A stretch of DNA of 64,000 nucleotides from Neelides folsomi (Eukaryota; Arthropoda; Collembola; Neelipleona; Neelidae). The notes beneath the pieces are model-generated. The model saw nothing but the letters and a program-made list of their open reading frames with translations. It ran no database searches and was not told the origin of the DNA. Below, piece by piece: positions 52,701-64,000 of this stretch; position 1 is the first letter of the stretch; the number at the start of each line of letters is the position of its first letter. The stretch is taken from positions 186,001 to 250,000 of the forward strand of contig JAQGBZ010000021.1 of the NCBI GenBank assembly GCA_034687125.1. Reading direction: 5' to 3'. A program made the position numbers and the translations under genes.

Positions 52701-55700
52701 CTGCAATTTTCCCACATTAGTTATCAACCACCTTAATTTGCTCTACAAGTAGAGGGAAGATTTGTACGGCTGTGTCGTTCTTTGGGAGGAAATATGGGCG
52801 AACGTGAGGAGAATTCGCAACTTTCTCGGTCGTAATGGAGTGAAGTGGATGGATGGGGCGGAGAGTTATGTAAATTAAATGGGATTTTGTCAGACTCTTT
52901 TGTCCTCGAGAGGATTTCAAAATAAAATACACGTCAGGAGTGTCAAAGTTTCCTCGAGGTCCCTGTGAAACCAATATGTTACTTCCCCATCAAAGGGAAA
53001 AACAAAGAGGACCTCATACCCATCACTGCCAGGAACAGAAGGAAACTGTTCCTTTGCCCAACTTTTCTCCTTGCCCTACTCTCACAAGTTTATCGGAGAT
53101 ATTGACTTCAACTTTCTTACTGATTTATTCTCACACACTCCATTTTCTCAAAATCCGACCGGCCGAACATCCAACCCCGATCTCGAGATCTATACGGATC
53201 TTTTTCATCCCTTCTCATTCTACGCCGTACTTTGTTCCCTACTTTTACTCAAAGTTTTCTAAATTTAATGTGGAACTATTTTAGCAAAGTTTTAAAATGT
53301 CCCATATTTTCACAAAACCCGAGTATTTACAATGTAGTATTATAGATACTAAAGAATTGAATCCAATGATATTGTATAGGTACAAATGTATTCTACACAA
53401 GTAGGGTGTGTATGGTAGTATGAACATTCCTATATTTAATTATGAAGGACTCATTGAGGTCAGTTGTTTAAAAGTGCGTTTAATAAATGATTATTTAATA
53501 CTGCGAAGCATGTATCCCTATTTTACTAAAATATGATCTATGTAATATTTAAGAATGGAGTGCGAATTCTGTTGTTTACTACAGATACATATTATATAAA
53601 AATGAAACTGTTTAATAAGCAGATTGTTTTTCCAAAAACGGGTAAAATTTGTATATTTTATCAAGTCCCTCTGCAGCTTTCATTCAAAGTGATTTTTTGC
53701 GAGATTGAAAAAAAGGTATAAAAGCCTTGTCTTTGGTAAAAAGGGAGAAACTTGAAGGATTTCGCTCCTTTAAAAATGTATGAAAGGGCCGCGGAGATTC
53801 GTACTGAATAAATGAAAGTGTAATTTAGCGAAGAGACCCTTCGTGATTTGCATCCTGGATGGGTGTGAAGGGGCCGAGGGTGAATATGAGCCAGGAGGTT
53901 TTCATATCCCACCTAACTTAATTGTTACCAGTTCCATTGACCGACTCGAGTCTTCAAATATTTATCTTCCACTCAGGAGCAAAATAAAAGCTGAAGAATC
54001 CTCAACATCCAGCCCAGAATTCTCCGAAAGGAATCTTGAAGTAAACCCCGGAGGAAAACGTTAAAAGATTTAACAAAGATTCCTTGTACTATGCCTTGGA
54101 TTTCACTTCATCATCGACCTCACGAGGACGACTTGAACTAATACCATTTTCCATCAAAATTTCTATTCCCCCCTTCCTCCATTTACCATTTGCTTCTTCT
54201 ACACTTCACATTTTAAATTAACAATTCATGATGATGCAGTATTTTACACGACCTTCAAATCTCAGATTTGAGGTGATTGAGTGAAATGAGTTTAAATAAC
54301 TTTCAGATTCTTTAATAATTGCCGATTCCAATTTACTTTTATAACCACCTATTAAACATCTGACGATGAGTATACTAACGGTTATGGTTAACCCAATGAA
54401 ACTTCTTAAAGTATTAAATATGCACTACTTATACAATATTAACCATGTTTGAAAACTTTACATGTTAAGTTGGCAATGTGTAATAAAGAATTTAAGCGAT
54501 TTTGAGTCGATTGAAAGGAACAGAAAAAGGAATTAAGATGAAATGATACAAAACCACTTCGATTTCCATCCAATCATTTTCCCCACCCCTCACCCATAAA
54601 AAGCTGGTAAACAAGGATTAAATAGTCAATTTGAAATTCAAATTCTCCTTAAAATTTACCAAATTGAAGGAATTTACGACCCCTAACTTTTCCAGCCCTT
54701 CAACCTCCAATGAAGAGGATGAATTGTGGAGCGTGTGCGGAGAAGAGGTGGATGGTAAATGTCTATCTTTCCATTCAATGAGGGCAAATCAGATAATGTG
54801 AGATGGTTAAAAGTATGTAATGGGAAGATAGAGGAGTCTTAGAAGGAGGAGTATTAAAGGGAGATAAAAATGGAAATGAGTTCCGTCGACTGTCGTCGTT
54901 CAGCAAAGGGAATTGCGCAATTTTCCCTCCAACTCACCGAGGAGATTTAAAATTCTCGAGCTGAACACGGGTTCTTATGAACAGGAGCGGCGGTTGTAAG
55001 TAGACTTACCAAAGGGCCCTTCGGCTCCAAATCAACCCCACTTAACGTCATTTATATTTGAAGAGACTTCTTCTTCGAACCTACTGATAAGAAAAGTCTC
55101 AAGCGGCTAGTTAAACCACATTCCAAATGATTTAAATATTTCGATCAACTCGACTTATGACTCTTATGACTCCATTAACCACCAAGGTGGATCACAACTT
55201 GGACAAAATTACCATTCAACAAACTGTTATGATCTCAAACTCAATTTAAAAAGGAGATTTGGCCCATTATCAACCTAAACGTAAAAATGTACTCAACTCA
55301 ATGTAAATATTCAGTATTATTGGCATTTTTTATCTTCATTAATAAATATTTTAAAAAACTGCCATACTTTAGATAATACCCATATCCTTCAATCACTAGC
55401 AATAGCATTGAAATTCAATGTAATACTGTAGACAGAAAAAATTGTAAAATAAAATTAACGAGGTTCATTGATCGATCAAAAAAATCCCATAAAGATTGAA
55501 AAGAATTAAAAAAACTAATATCTTTTAAAACACAGTGACAAATAAATAAATATACCGTGGAACAACCGACAGTTATTAAGAATGAAAAAAGTTGATTTTG
55601 AAGTAAGGGATATGTATGAATGGGAGTAAATGGAGAGGAGTGAGATATAAAAGCGGAATCAAAATAACGTAATGGTAATTACAATCATGTAAGGAATGAT

Positions 55701-58700
55701 GTAAGAGTTAAATGATGATGTGAGTGAATAATATGGAGGGAATTCAAGGTGTTGAGTCTGTCGGTCGAAACTGTGAAGAATGGGTTGACCACAATTGTTA
55801 GCCTTTACCTTTCCAATCCCCCATTCTGATTGAAGGTGTGTGTTTGATTGCCGCGAGGGCCGAACAGTTTTTCCTTCTCATTAGCGCTACATGACTTCGT
55901 TGATCATGGGGCTCTGAATGGGTTCAAATGGTTCCCTTTGAGGCTCCTTAATTACTCCATATCTACACTATAATTGTTATTAATCTATTCTTATGGAATA
56001 TTCTTCGCTCCTGAACTTACTTAACTATTCAATACATGTATTATGTATTAAAACAACTTGAGTTTATTACAATCTGACCATATGAGCTAACTATTGAAAA
56101 GAGTTCAATTTTAACTAATGTAACTACAAGTATTTGTTCCAAGTATGAAAGTATGACTACTCGTATTATAAATGAGAAAATGTCTCAATCTTGTTCATTT
56201 AACCGACTTACATACTCCTTGTATTCAAAGAGAAAGGGTGAAGTGAAGGGAGCCGACTCCCTTAATTTCAATCCAATTCCCCCTGCTATTAAAGATTGTG
56301 GGTGATTGGACATCATTACAAGTTTAAACAAAAATGTTTAAATGAGCCCAAAGTACTCCACATGTGCTATATTAAAAACCTTCGCCAATACTCCACCTGT
56401 ATGATTTAAAAGTATTGACAGTCTGGTCGTATTGTCAGTTCGGACCGTATATAAACGAAAGGAAAAGGGCAATTGGACATCCAAACATTTCCCGACTTCC
56501 CTCGCAGTCAGACCCTCAGAAGTAACAGAAAATCCAAGATGCTCAGCAAGGTATTATTTCAGACTGAATATTTATGGCCGGGATTACATTTTCTTCTTGT
56601 TACTAGACTTTGGCTCTCATCGCCTTCGCGGCCGTGGCTTCGGCTCAAGTCGCTTATTTGGACAGCGCCCATGGAAGCATCGGAGCTCAAGCCGAACACA
56701 CCCTCCATGGATTCGGAGGACTTTCCTCAGTCTCAAAGCAAACCAAGGTATAGCTCCAATTATTATGCCAAATTCTACAATAGAGTATATAAAATATAAT
56801 TATTCTATGGTATATAAATTAAATATAATTAATCTATTACAATCATTTCAAATTCGTAGATATGCTAAAGTTCCTAAGAATATAAATATTTTATATAATA
56901 TTAAAGGAAAATTAAATGAATATCGTAGATAAAAACGGTAAATAGTCATTTATGTATCCTATTCCTTTAAAGGCCGTCGATTCTCCATACTCATCAGTCC
57001 GAAAGACTGATATCCGTGTGACCAACGATGCCTATGCTTCCCCAGCCTTCCACGGCGCTTATGGACACGCTGGATTCGGAGGATACGCCGCTCCAATTGC
57101 CCACGGACACGGCGCTTATGGTCACGCTCACTTGGCTCACGGACACGGATACGCCGCCCCAGCTTATGGACACGCTGGACATGGATACGCTGCCCCAGCT
57201 CTTGCTCACGGATACGCTCATGGAGGTTTGGCTCACGGATATGCTGCCCCAGCTCTTGCTCACGGATATGCTGGTCACGGATACGCCGCCCCAGCTCTTG
57301 CTCACGGATATGCTGGTCACGGATATGCCGCCCCAGCTCTTGCCCACCACGCTGGAGCTTATGCTGCCCCACTCGCTCATGCTGGAGCTTATGCCGCTGC
57401 CCCAGCCAAGCTCCACTCTTACTCTCCAGCCACCGCCGTTGCCACCCTCAACGCCGTTGGACTCGGATACAACTATGGATATTAAATAGTCTCTCCTATC
57501 AAATAGCTCCATAAGAATGTTAAGAGTGAAGATGACAAATTGTCCAACATTGTCCAGGAAAGTTGGAACAATGCACGATTCCTATCTATTTATATGATAT
57601 AGTTAGTAAGCAAAGTAATAAATCATCATTTGCATATTCCTTTTAATATAAAACAAGAGCTTATGAAAATTCATCATTTTAGCCAGCCAGAATTAATTAA
57701 GAATTCACAATTCTCTTTGCTTTGGGCTTCTTTTTAATATTAAATCTATACATGGGGTCATGGAGCTTAAGTTGATCTTTTATATAAACTCCTGGTTTTC
57801 TAATTAAAGTTGTAAATTCAAATTATGTTGATCGTTATATTTAAAAATCCCAGCTCAGACCTTGTTGCATAGCTTTTAATTAGCCCTCTTTTCCATTCCT
57901 CAGTGCACAAATTCAAATGATTCATTTTATGGAAAAAAACATCTGCTTACTATGAAGATCATATAAATTGTGCGGATCTTTTAAGGAAATTTTAAATTAG
58001 TTTTCCACTCGGGCGTGTAATTTACATGGCGGTTTCTGCTGAAGCAAAGAAGAATCAAATGAGAATGAAAGGCGTAGGTGTGATTAGAAATGCAAATTTG
58101 TGTATCAAGATCCATTTAATGGGAAGTTATATGAATTTGTATGGCAAATGCTAGATTTGACTCCTTATAAATATACTCATTTAAATGTAACATACCTAAT
58201 ATAAATGAGAAGGACTGTATAAGTAAATTCTATAGGGGGACAAGATTAGCGGATCTCTTTCTTTCAATTAGTGTTGAATTTGGGTGTGTGTCCCTCTGGG
58301 GTTGCGGAGCTCATTCTCATTCATTCCCTGCCTTCCTTCTCTTCAACCTCCTTCATCTCTAAATCACATTTGGGGAAATCAAGGCTCACAACGACCGGAC
58401 GGTTCGCAAATTCACAGAAAGGCTAATTGGAAATCTCGAGAGAGAGAAAAGACCCAAAATGTCGTCTCGTATATTTCACCCACAGACCGAATCCCATCAA
58501 CGATTCACATACAATTACTTCTTCAATTAAATGAGAATCTAGCTAATGATGAACGATATTCTCTGTCAAACCTAAGAAGTAATGACTATTTTTATTCTTA
58601 ACTTCATTTATATAATAAATACACAATGACATATAATTACAATGTTAATATTTATGTATTAATATCAATATCACATACAAAGTATGTAATTATTCTTTAT

Positions 58701-61700
58701 GTCGATGTTAATTGGACCAATGAAGCGGAACTGAATGAATTAGTATGCATTAAATTTAAGGAATACGATGAAATAATATTATTAAAATAAATCATATGAC
58801 ATGATTAATTTTATTCAAATCCATTTTAAACGTGAAATTTAGCAAAACTCAAAATGATATTCAAGTCTCTAAAAGTGAACGGGAATTTATGAATATTGTC
58901 TCTCGGCTGACGAGTGAATGGATAAGTTGTGTTTGAACGGAAGTTGGTTTCCTTCTTGGCCACTGTACCAGCAGAAATCCTCGGTTGGTGATGTGGAGGT
59001 TGGCGTAATGGCGGGCGGAGGTTCCCACACCTCACAAGACTTTACGGCTTGGCTTAATGGATAAACGGACGTTTCGGGGTCTTTATGGGCTGTTTATGGG
59101 GAATCCATTCCCATCCCTTCATAATTTCCCCCCACTCCGATACTTCTCCTCCACGCCTAAATTAATTTTCAATGAGCCGAAAAGTCCTTTTGTCTCCACA
59201 AGTCAAGAGAAATGCATAAACATTCTCACCCCTCTCCACTTTATATCAAATTTACTCCTCGTTTCATTTAATTATCATTTCCAAACCAGCGACAGCACAT
59301 CCGAATCTCCCTCGTCAGACCATCAGACTCATCAATTATCAAATAGGAAATAGAAATCACAAGAGATCAAATGGGCTTTATTGAGAATTACGAAAATGAT
59401 TAAATTGATAATAGACATTGCTACTTTCACGGAGGATTACATGCATTGTATTGTTACTTATTCAAAAGGGGAGTTTAAGATGAGTTAATGAATTCGTAAC
59501 AATTACATCTTTTGAAGACGTTCCCGAGTGAATGGATAATAAAAGAGAAGGAGGAAAAGAAAAAGTGAGGTAGTGGAGCAGTGAAGGAAATCCTTCTAAT
59601 AAATTCACTTGAAAGAGCATTAAATGTCGCCTAACCCCTCGAGCAATAATCTATCTCTTCGTCTTTTTACATTATAAATCCATCTACTAAATGCATTTAC
59701 ATCGGGGGCTAACTTCAGCTACATCTTTGTAACTACATATTAAACACATTTTATTGAATAAATATAATAAAACCTTTATGTTATCCGATACAACTCACAA
59801 TTTATAGGCATAGTTTTGCAATTGAATGAAAAGATTTATTAAATAGTTCTACACTTTTTCCTTGCGCATGATTTAACCATTTATTCCTATAAATGCATGT
59901 AATACAAAGTATACATACATACTACTGGTATTTTGTATATGTATAACATACATATCAGTAGTTATATAATATGTAATGTAATAAAGTAGTTATAAGGAAA
60001 TAATAATCCTATTGTGGACATTGCAATATATCCAATTCAATTGAGATCAGGGCATTTGCCATTGTTGTAAGTTTAATTGAAGTAGAAAGGGGAGAGTAAT
60101 AAAGTGAAAGTAAATAAAGACAGAGATTTCCGAAGGGTCGGATGAAAATCGGAAGGTTGTAAAAAAGTGTATCGTTTTGGCAGGAGTTTCTTCTGCTTCC
60201 TCCCTCCCTCAAACCTCCGTTGATTCTCTCTCTCTTTCTCTCAATACTAATTTGTAGAAGTTATTTCTATTTGTATTTATCCTCCCTTCAACTTCCTCCC
60301 AACTTATTAAATTCCAAACGATGAGTTCTCAAATAGGCGAATCAAGAGTCCCCTCGCATACTTCCAAGGCATAAAAAGGAGTTTCCGTGATGTGCGAGGA
60401 GTTTTTTTACCAAAAACTTTTTTAGGATTTTCTCTTGAAGCCGAGAGTGAATGGCTTCATTACATTGCTTTTGACCAAGACGAGTGACCAAGAGCTGCTA
60501 ACAAAGAGAAATGGAGGGAAAAGAAATCCCAAACAATCCTCCACTCCCTCTTCCACACTCCCTTCTACACACCAAGATCTGAGAAATCTGGAAGAAAGGA
60601 GGAGTAAATCCTTCGAGTATTATTACTCTCAAATGAATGCAAGTGGTAGGGGAGGTAATGGAAAAACTTTTACTTTCTCTTCACTCCCATTTTCATTCCC
60701 TCAATCATGGATCAAATGACCAAGGGAAGGAAATCACAACTACTAACACATTTTTTACTCGGCTGGTCTCAACAACAGAATTTGTAATTCTTTCCCAAGC
60801 TCCATTAAAGGTTACATTCTACTACGTAGTTAATATCAAGATCTCTGAAAAGTTCTTCCATAACCATTATAATACCTAATGAATTATTAACTTATTAGTT
60901 ATTGCAAGTGATATTGCTCCCTAATATTTCGTATTTTTGGTTAAAGGACTTGAGGATTTGGGGAGTGTGTGAGTTTGAAAGCATTATTGTTATGATCCTT
61001 CAGCGGTCACATCCCATTGCGTCCCTCTTTGTTTCCTTTCCATGATGAAGGACTTGGCACGGGACCAAAGGAGACTTCGACGGACACTCGCGGAAATTTT
61101 TATAAAATTTCTTTTGATTTTACTTATGGACCTCGTGCCTCCCTCATATTTTCATCTTGACCCCTGAACATACAAATTGGATCTTTGGGCCGCAAATGCC
61201 CCACTTATCTCCAATCTCTCCGCAAAATCCCCCCGTTTGCTATTACGAATCTATAACGGCACATGGGATCCAAAACGGCACGAGGCAAGCGGTCACAGTG
61301 GTTGAACATTGTCCTATAGTAATTCTAATATTTTCACTTTTATGGTCAAATCCATGAATTTACACATTTTTTTATATTTATGCTTATTGCCATTTCATAT
61401 ATTAATTAAAAATTTTATTAAATGTTTAAAAAATTACAGATATTGCAAACGAGCCACCAATACTAAAAAATTTTTGAAACTAAAAATTATTAAAAATATA
61501 TTCATCTATAATAAATCTCTTAAATGATAAATGTTAAGCACGTTACATACTTATAATATGATATTAAAGATGAAATTGTTATGAAGAAAGTTACAAACCT
61601 TCTTTTACTTTCCCATTGACACTAACAAAAGAAAAGAGAAAATATTTGCATTGTAATGCAAATGGTCTAACATTAGATTAATTTGGCTGTGACGAGATAG

Positions 61701-62751
61701 AGTTAATTGATGATTCGAGGAAATGAGTGGAGGTGACATGCAATTTAGTCCCAACTGACATTACTCACATAAATTACATCCACTCATGGATTCATTCTTG
61801 ATGAATCAGCGGGAGAATTTCTCCTCCTCCACTACAATCCATTTCCTCTCTCTTGAATCAAACCCTTTACAATTTCCCCATCAATTCCCCTTTTCAAAAT
61901 CTCACGTGTTGGCCAAACCAACGTTTATTTTATGATACGAGATAAAAACTTTGGCCTCTGCAGTTCATCTTGCTCGACTTCTAATATTTATAACTTTAAT
62001 TCCCCTCGCGTGCTCTAAAGTCATAATTAAAATAGAAAAAGGAAAGGGCATAATTAAAATGCGCTTTTGAACCTTTATACAAAAGGTTTTAAAAAAAGTT
62101 TTTTCTAAGAGTTTAAATTCTCAACAAAGTATGGCCAATTTCATTCTTTTATAGCTGTAAACTTTAACTTGTAAATAAAAGTTGGTTTATTTCAAAATTG
62201 TCATTTTTATCCAACATATAAATAGTGTTAAGTTATGGATGAATATGATTGTAATAAATTGTGAGCAGTTTCCGATTTGGTCCTTCCGGCCCCCTTGAAC
62301 AAGTTCTCAATAACATGCTTCCTACTTTGTCGACCGTAACAAATGGAAAAGGAGGATTTGTGAGAATGACTTGATTTCTCCTACACGTCCTCCGCCCACT
62401 ATCTATACCACATTACTCACTCAATATTCAGGGTATGGAAGGAGTAAAAATCACTCAAAATTCCTCCAGTGATGGGATTTCACAAACAGGGAACTTTCAC
62501 AATGTTGACAATACTTTATAAAGAAAAGAAATTTAGAAAAATGTTCCTCACCGTTTTATTCCCTAAATTCCTAACTCGGCAGCTCAGGTACGCTGTTTTC
62601 CCAACGAGGGCCGTGACATTCCGCGGAATGGCCGCGTCGAAAAAAGCTTCACCCGGACTCGCTGGAGAAAAAGGGCCAGACTGAAGGAAAGTGAAGATAT
62701 TGTACGTAGACTCTGTTGGCTCAACGACGCCCTCGCTCACGAACATCGACC
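49779..62751 (-). CDS. Dpr-family neuronal cell-surface protein with two Ig domains (5' end missing)
   Basis: Seven minus-strand exons join in frame: 62552-62751, 52557-52700, 52376-52442, 50593-50720, 50469-50519, 50257-50374 and 49779-49921. They give 282 residues, numbered here from the first whole codon. The first Ig domain runs from about 37 to 136, with RNVTALVGKTAYLSCRV (C57), SWVRHRDIHILT (W69) and GIYECQIS (C119). The second runs from about 137 to 235, with ILGGPDLHVDKGS, NLTC (C160), PSYIFWYHEEEVINYNS and DSGKYSC (C219). The stretches RGGVSVITEK and SNADVASVRVYVLNG followed by AAMQTGS are typical of insect Dpr6/Dpr10-like members. Dprs pair with DIP receptors at synapses and guide wiring. 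N-glycosylation sites are N44, N64 and N157. The end has a hydrophobic segment (about 255-273) then a basic tail. The first visible exon opens in mid-codon, so the signal peptide exon lies further upstream. Confidence 0.93.
50721..52375 (-). other. dpr intron between the two Ig domains
   Basis: A phase-1 intron of 1655 bp separates the exon ending Ig1 from the exon opening Ig2. No exon was recognised inside. A minus-strand open frame at 51376-51720 shows no motif. Confidence 0.8.
56448..56455 (+). promoter_or_regulatory. TATA box of the cuticle protein gene
   Basis: TATATAAA lies 91 bp upstream of the ATG at 56539. A start site about 30 bp downstream would give a leader of roughly 60 nt. A strong TATA box is common in highly expressed, stage-specific cuticle genes. 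Confidence 0.6.
56539..57485 (+). CDS. Secreted cuticle protein with AAPALAHGY repeats, nested in a dpr intron
   Basis: Three exons (56539-56550, 56607-56747, 56973-57485) join in frame to 221 residues; the introns are 56 and 225 bp. Residues 1-17 (MLSKTLALIAFAAVASA) form a signal peptide. The first intron falls after the fourth codon, a layout common in arthropod cuticle genes. The segment VDSPYSSVRKTDIRVTND (53-70) resembles a conserved block I recall from non-RR cuticle proteins. From about residue 77 the protein is almost only Ala, Gly, His, Tyr, Leu and Pro, with a 14-residue unit HGYAGHGYAAPALA repeated; it ends GYNYGY. There is no Rebers-Riddiford chitin-binding motif. The likely role is a structural component of the cuticle; the Tyr and His could take part in cross-linking. 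Strong TATA and AATAAA sites frame it. Long antisense frames over the repeats are shadows. Confidence 0.9.
57160..57345 (+). repeat. 42-bp tandem repeat inside the cuticle coding sequence
   Basis: The unit encodes HGYAGHGYAAPALA. Copies are near-identical at the DNA level as well (GCTCACGGATATGCTGGTCA), which points to recent unequal exchange or slippage. The copy number is likely to vary between individuals. Confidence 0.75.
57617..57622 (+). terminator. Polyadenylation signal of the cuticle protein gene
   Basis: AATAAA lies 131 bp after the stop codon, the first clear signal downstream. Confidence 0.6.
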
Positions 62752-64000
62752 CTGCAAGTTAAAAAAAAGGTTGACGTTAGATTTAATAGATTATTATTAT
62801 TATTTATTATCGTACTTTCTTCCTACACACATGTTTTAAAATCATGCCTGCGAATATGAATCCGTATGGATTGGAAAATACTAATTCTGATGGATTATGC
62901 GTTTATGAAGTAAGTGTCATTGGAGAAATAAATCATATCACTTTATTTATTCCTCACTGACAGAGGCAAACTTATCAAAGTGGCAAAGAAATATTTATGC
63001 ACCACTCTGCTCCCTCGACTCTAATTTCATGCTTAGAACGCAAAAATTATCTTTGTATTCATTCTCTTGCCATCATTTCTCACTTCAAAACATTCATATC
63101 GCATAAGTAACACATTACTTTTATGATTCCATTTGATTTTGGAAGGATTTCATTTTAATCAATTAGTGATAGTTAATTCAAAATTTCTAATATCTTTATT
63201 AATACAATGTAGTACAATATAATTAGTAAATTATAGTGTCTGATGAGAGAATCAGAGCACTTATAATAATTACATATACTATGGTATGCAGCACTTATTA
63301 AACAGCATCTGAGTACAGATATACTCAATTAATATGGGATACTTATATCTATAAGATTTGTCAAGACGCAGTATTTCCTAATATCATTATGAGTATGAAA
63401 AGATGATAATAGAACTATGTTTGTCTAATCCGAGTCATTAATTCATTCTTCGCTCGAATTGATATTTAATTCTCTCAAAGAAACCCCGTCGCCTTCGAGT
63501 AATAAATCATAAATGGGAGTTTGTTAAATTTTGTGAAATGTGGGTGCCCTGAGATTCCATGAAGGAAAGGGACGCAGACTTCTTGGAATTCAAAAGGGTT
63601 CAAATGCAATCAAATATTAAAGAGGACTTCCCTTTCACCAACAACTTTTCTCATTCATCCACCCATCCGCCGCCGCAACCTGTTTACATATTAAATTTAC
63701 TGGAGCAGCAGGAGCAGAGTTGAGAAATATCTAAATTATTATCTGGATCCGTAGGATCCTCCTTTACAAACCTTTCAAATCTTTAAACCTTTCATTGGGT
63801 CTTTAAATTCTCCTTAAAAATCATCTCATTTCAAATTTTCCCCTTTGACACAAAACCTCAACGCTAGCTAAAGATAACTTTCCTTTGACTACATTTTTCA
63901 ATAATATGCGAATATTTATGTAAATTAAATAACTATTTGTATTTTTAAATAATTGATTTTTCATCTATTCATTATCTTATATAAATAATATTAATCAATA
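62752..64000. other. Probable dpr intron, no exon recognised
   Basis: Minus-strand dpr must continue upstream of the exon starting at 62751, because that exon opens with the last two bases of a split codon. I found no signal-peptide exon in these 1.25 kb. A (TTA)n-like microsatellite sits at 62787-62812. Confidence 0.55.

Larger units (their letters stand above)
52701..62551 (-). other. Large dpr intron splitting the first Ig domain
   Basis: A phase-0 intron of 9851 bp lies between the codons for NKT and VSW. It holds a complete cuticle protein gene on the opposite strand at 56448-57622. Elsewhere in it I see no coding sequence. A TC-rich tract sits at 60224-60243. Confidence 0.85.

Noticed and set aside
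56994-57512. 172-codon Ser/Val-rich minus-strand frame and other long frames across the cuticle repeats
   Set aside because: Shadows of the 42-bp coding repeat in other frames; the spliced plus-strand gene explains the region fully.
63700-63760. Minus-strand STLLLLLL-like run before a GTAAAT, as a possible dpr signal-peptide exon
   Set aside because: The frame has a stop just upstream and no ATG, and the donor phase does not match the exon that starts at 62751.

Overview
The window is nuclear DNA from an arthropod. It is AT-rich, its genes have spliced exons with GT-AG introns, and it shows no operons or bacterial signals. Three things point to arthropods: a two-immunoglobulin-domain Dpr (defective proboscis extension response) gene, a secreted Ala/Gly/His/Tyr-repeat cuticle protein whose first intron falls right after four codons, and a small tandem C-type lectin gene. 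The species cannot be fixed from the sequence; a crustacean, collembolan or chelicerate are all possible. No rRNA, tRNA, CRISPR array, virus or autonomous transposon was found.

Layout. Positions 1-23039 are a gene desert with no recognisable exon. Positions 23040-24583 hold a 21-bp palindrome, a 145-bp inverted-repeat (MITE-like) element and a four-exon secreted lectin with two C-type lectin domains, on the plus strand. Positions 24584-31256 are non-coding with one more small foldback element. Positions 31258-33204 hold a six-exon coiled-coil gene of the ciliary/axonemal TPH type on the minus strand, with an RFX X-box match just upstream. Positions 33205-42671 are non-coding. Positions 42672-46375 hold a three-exon ZIP zinc transporter on the plus strand with a 40-residue His-rich C-terminal tail. 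Positions 46376-49732 are non-coding. From 49733 to beyond 62751 lies a dpr gene on the minus strand; seven coding exons are visible and the signal-peptide exon is outside the window or not recognised. The 9.85-kb intron of dpr contains a complete three-exon cuticle protein gene on the opposite strand (56448-57622). The remainder to 64000 is non-coding, probably dpr intron.

The genes do not form a pathway. They are an ordinary arthropod mix: secreted lectin (possible immunity), axoneme component, zinc importer, neuronal cell-surface recognition protein and cuticle component. The points most worth a second look are the inverted-repeat element whose edge supplies a TATA-like box for the lectin gene, the possible intronic polyadenylation of the ZIP gene, the His-rich ZIP tail, the X-box at the ciliary gene and the nested cuticle gene.
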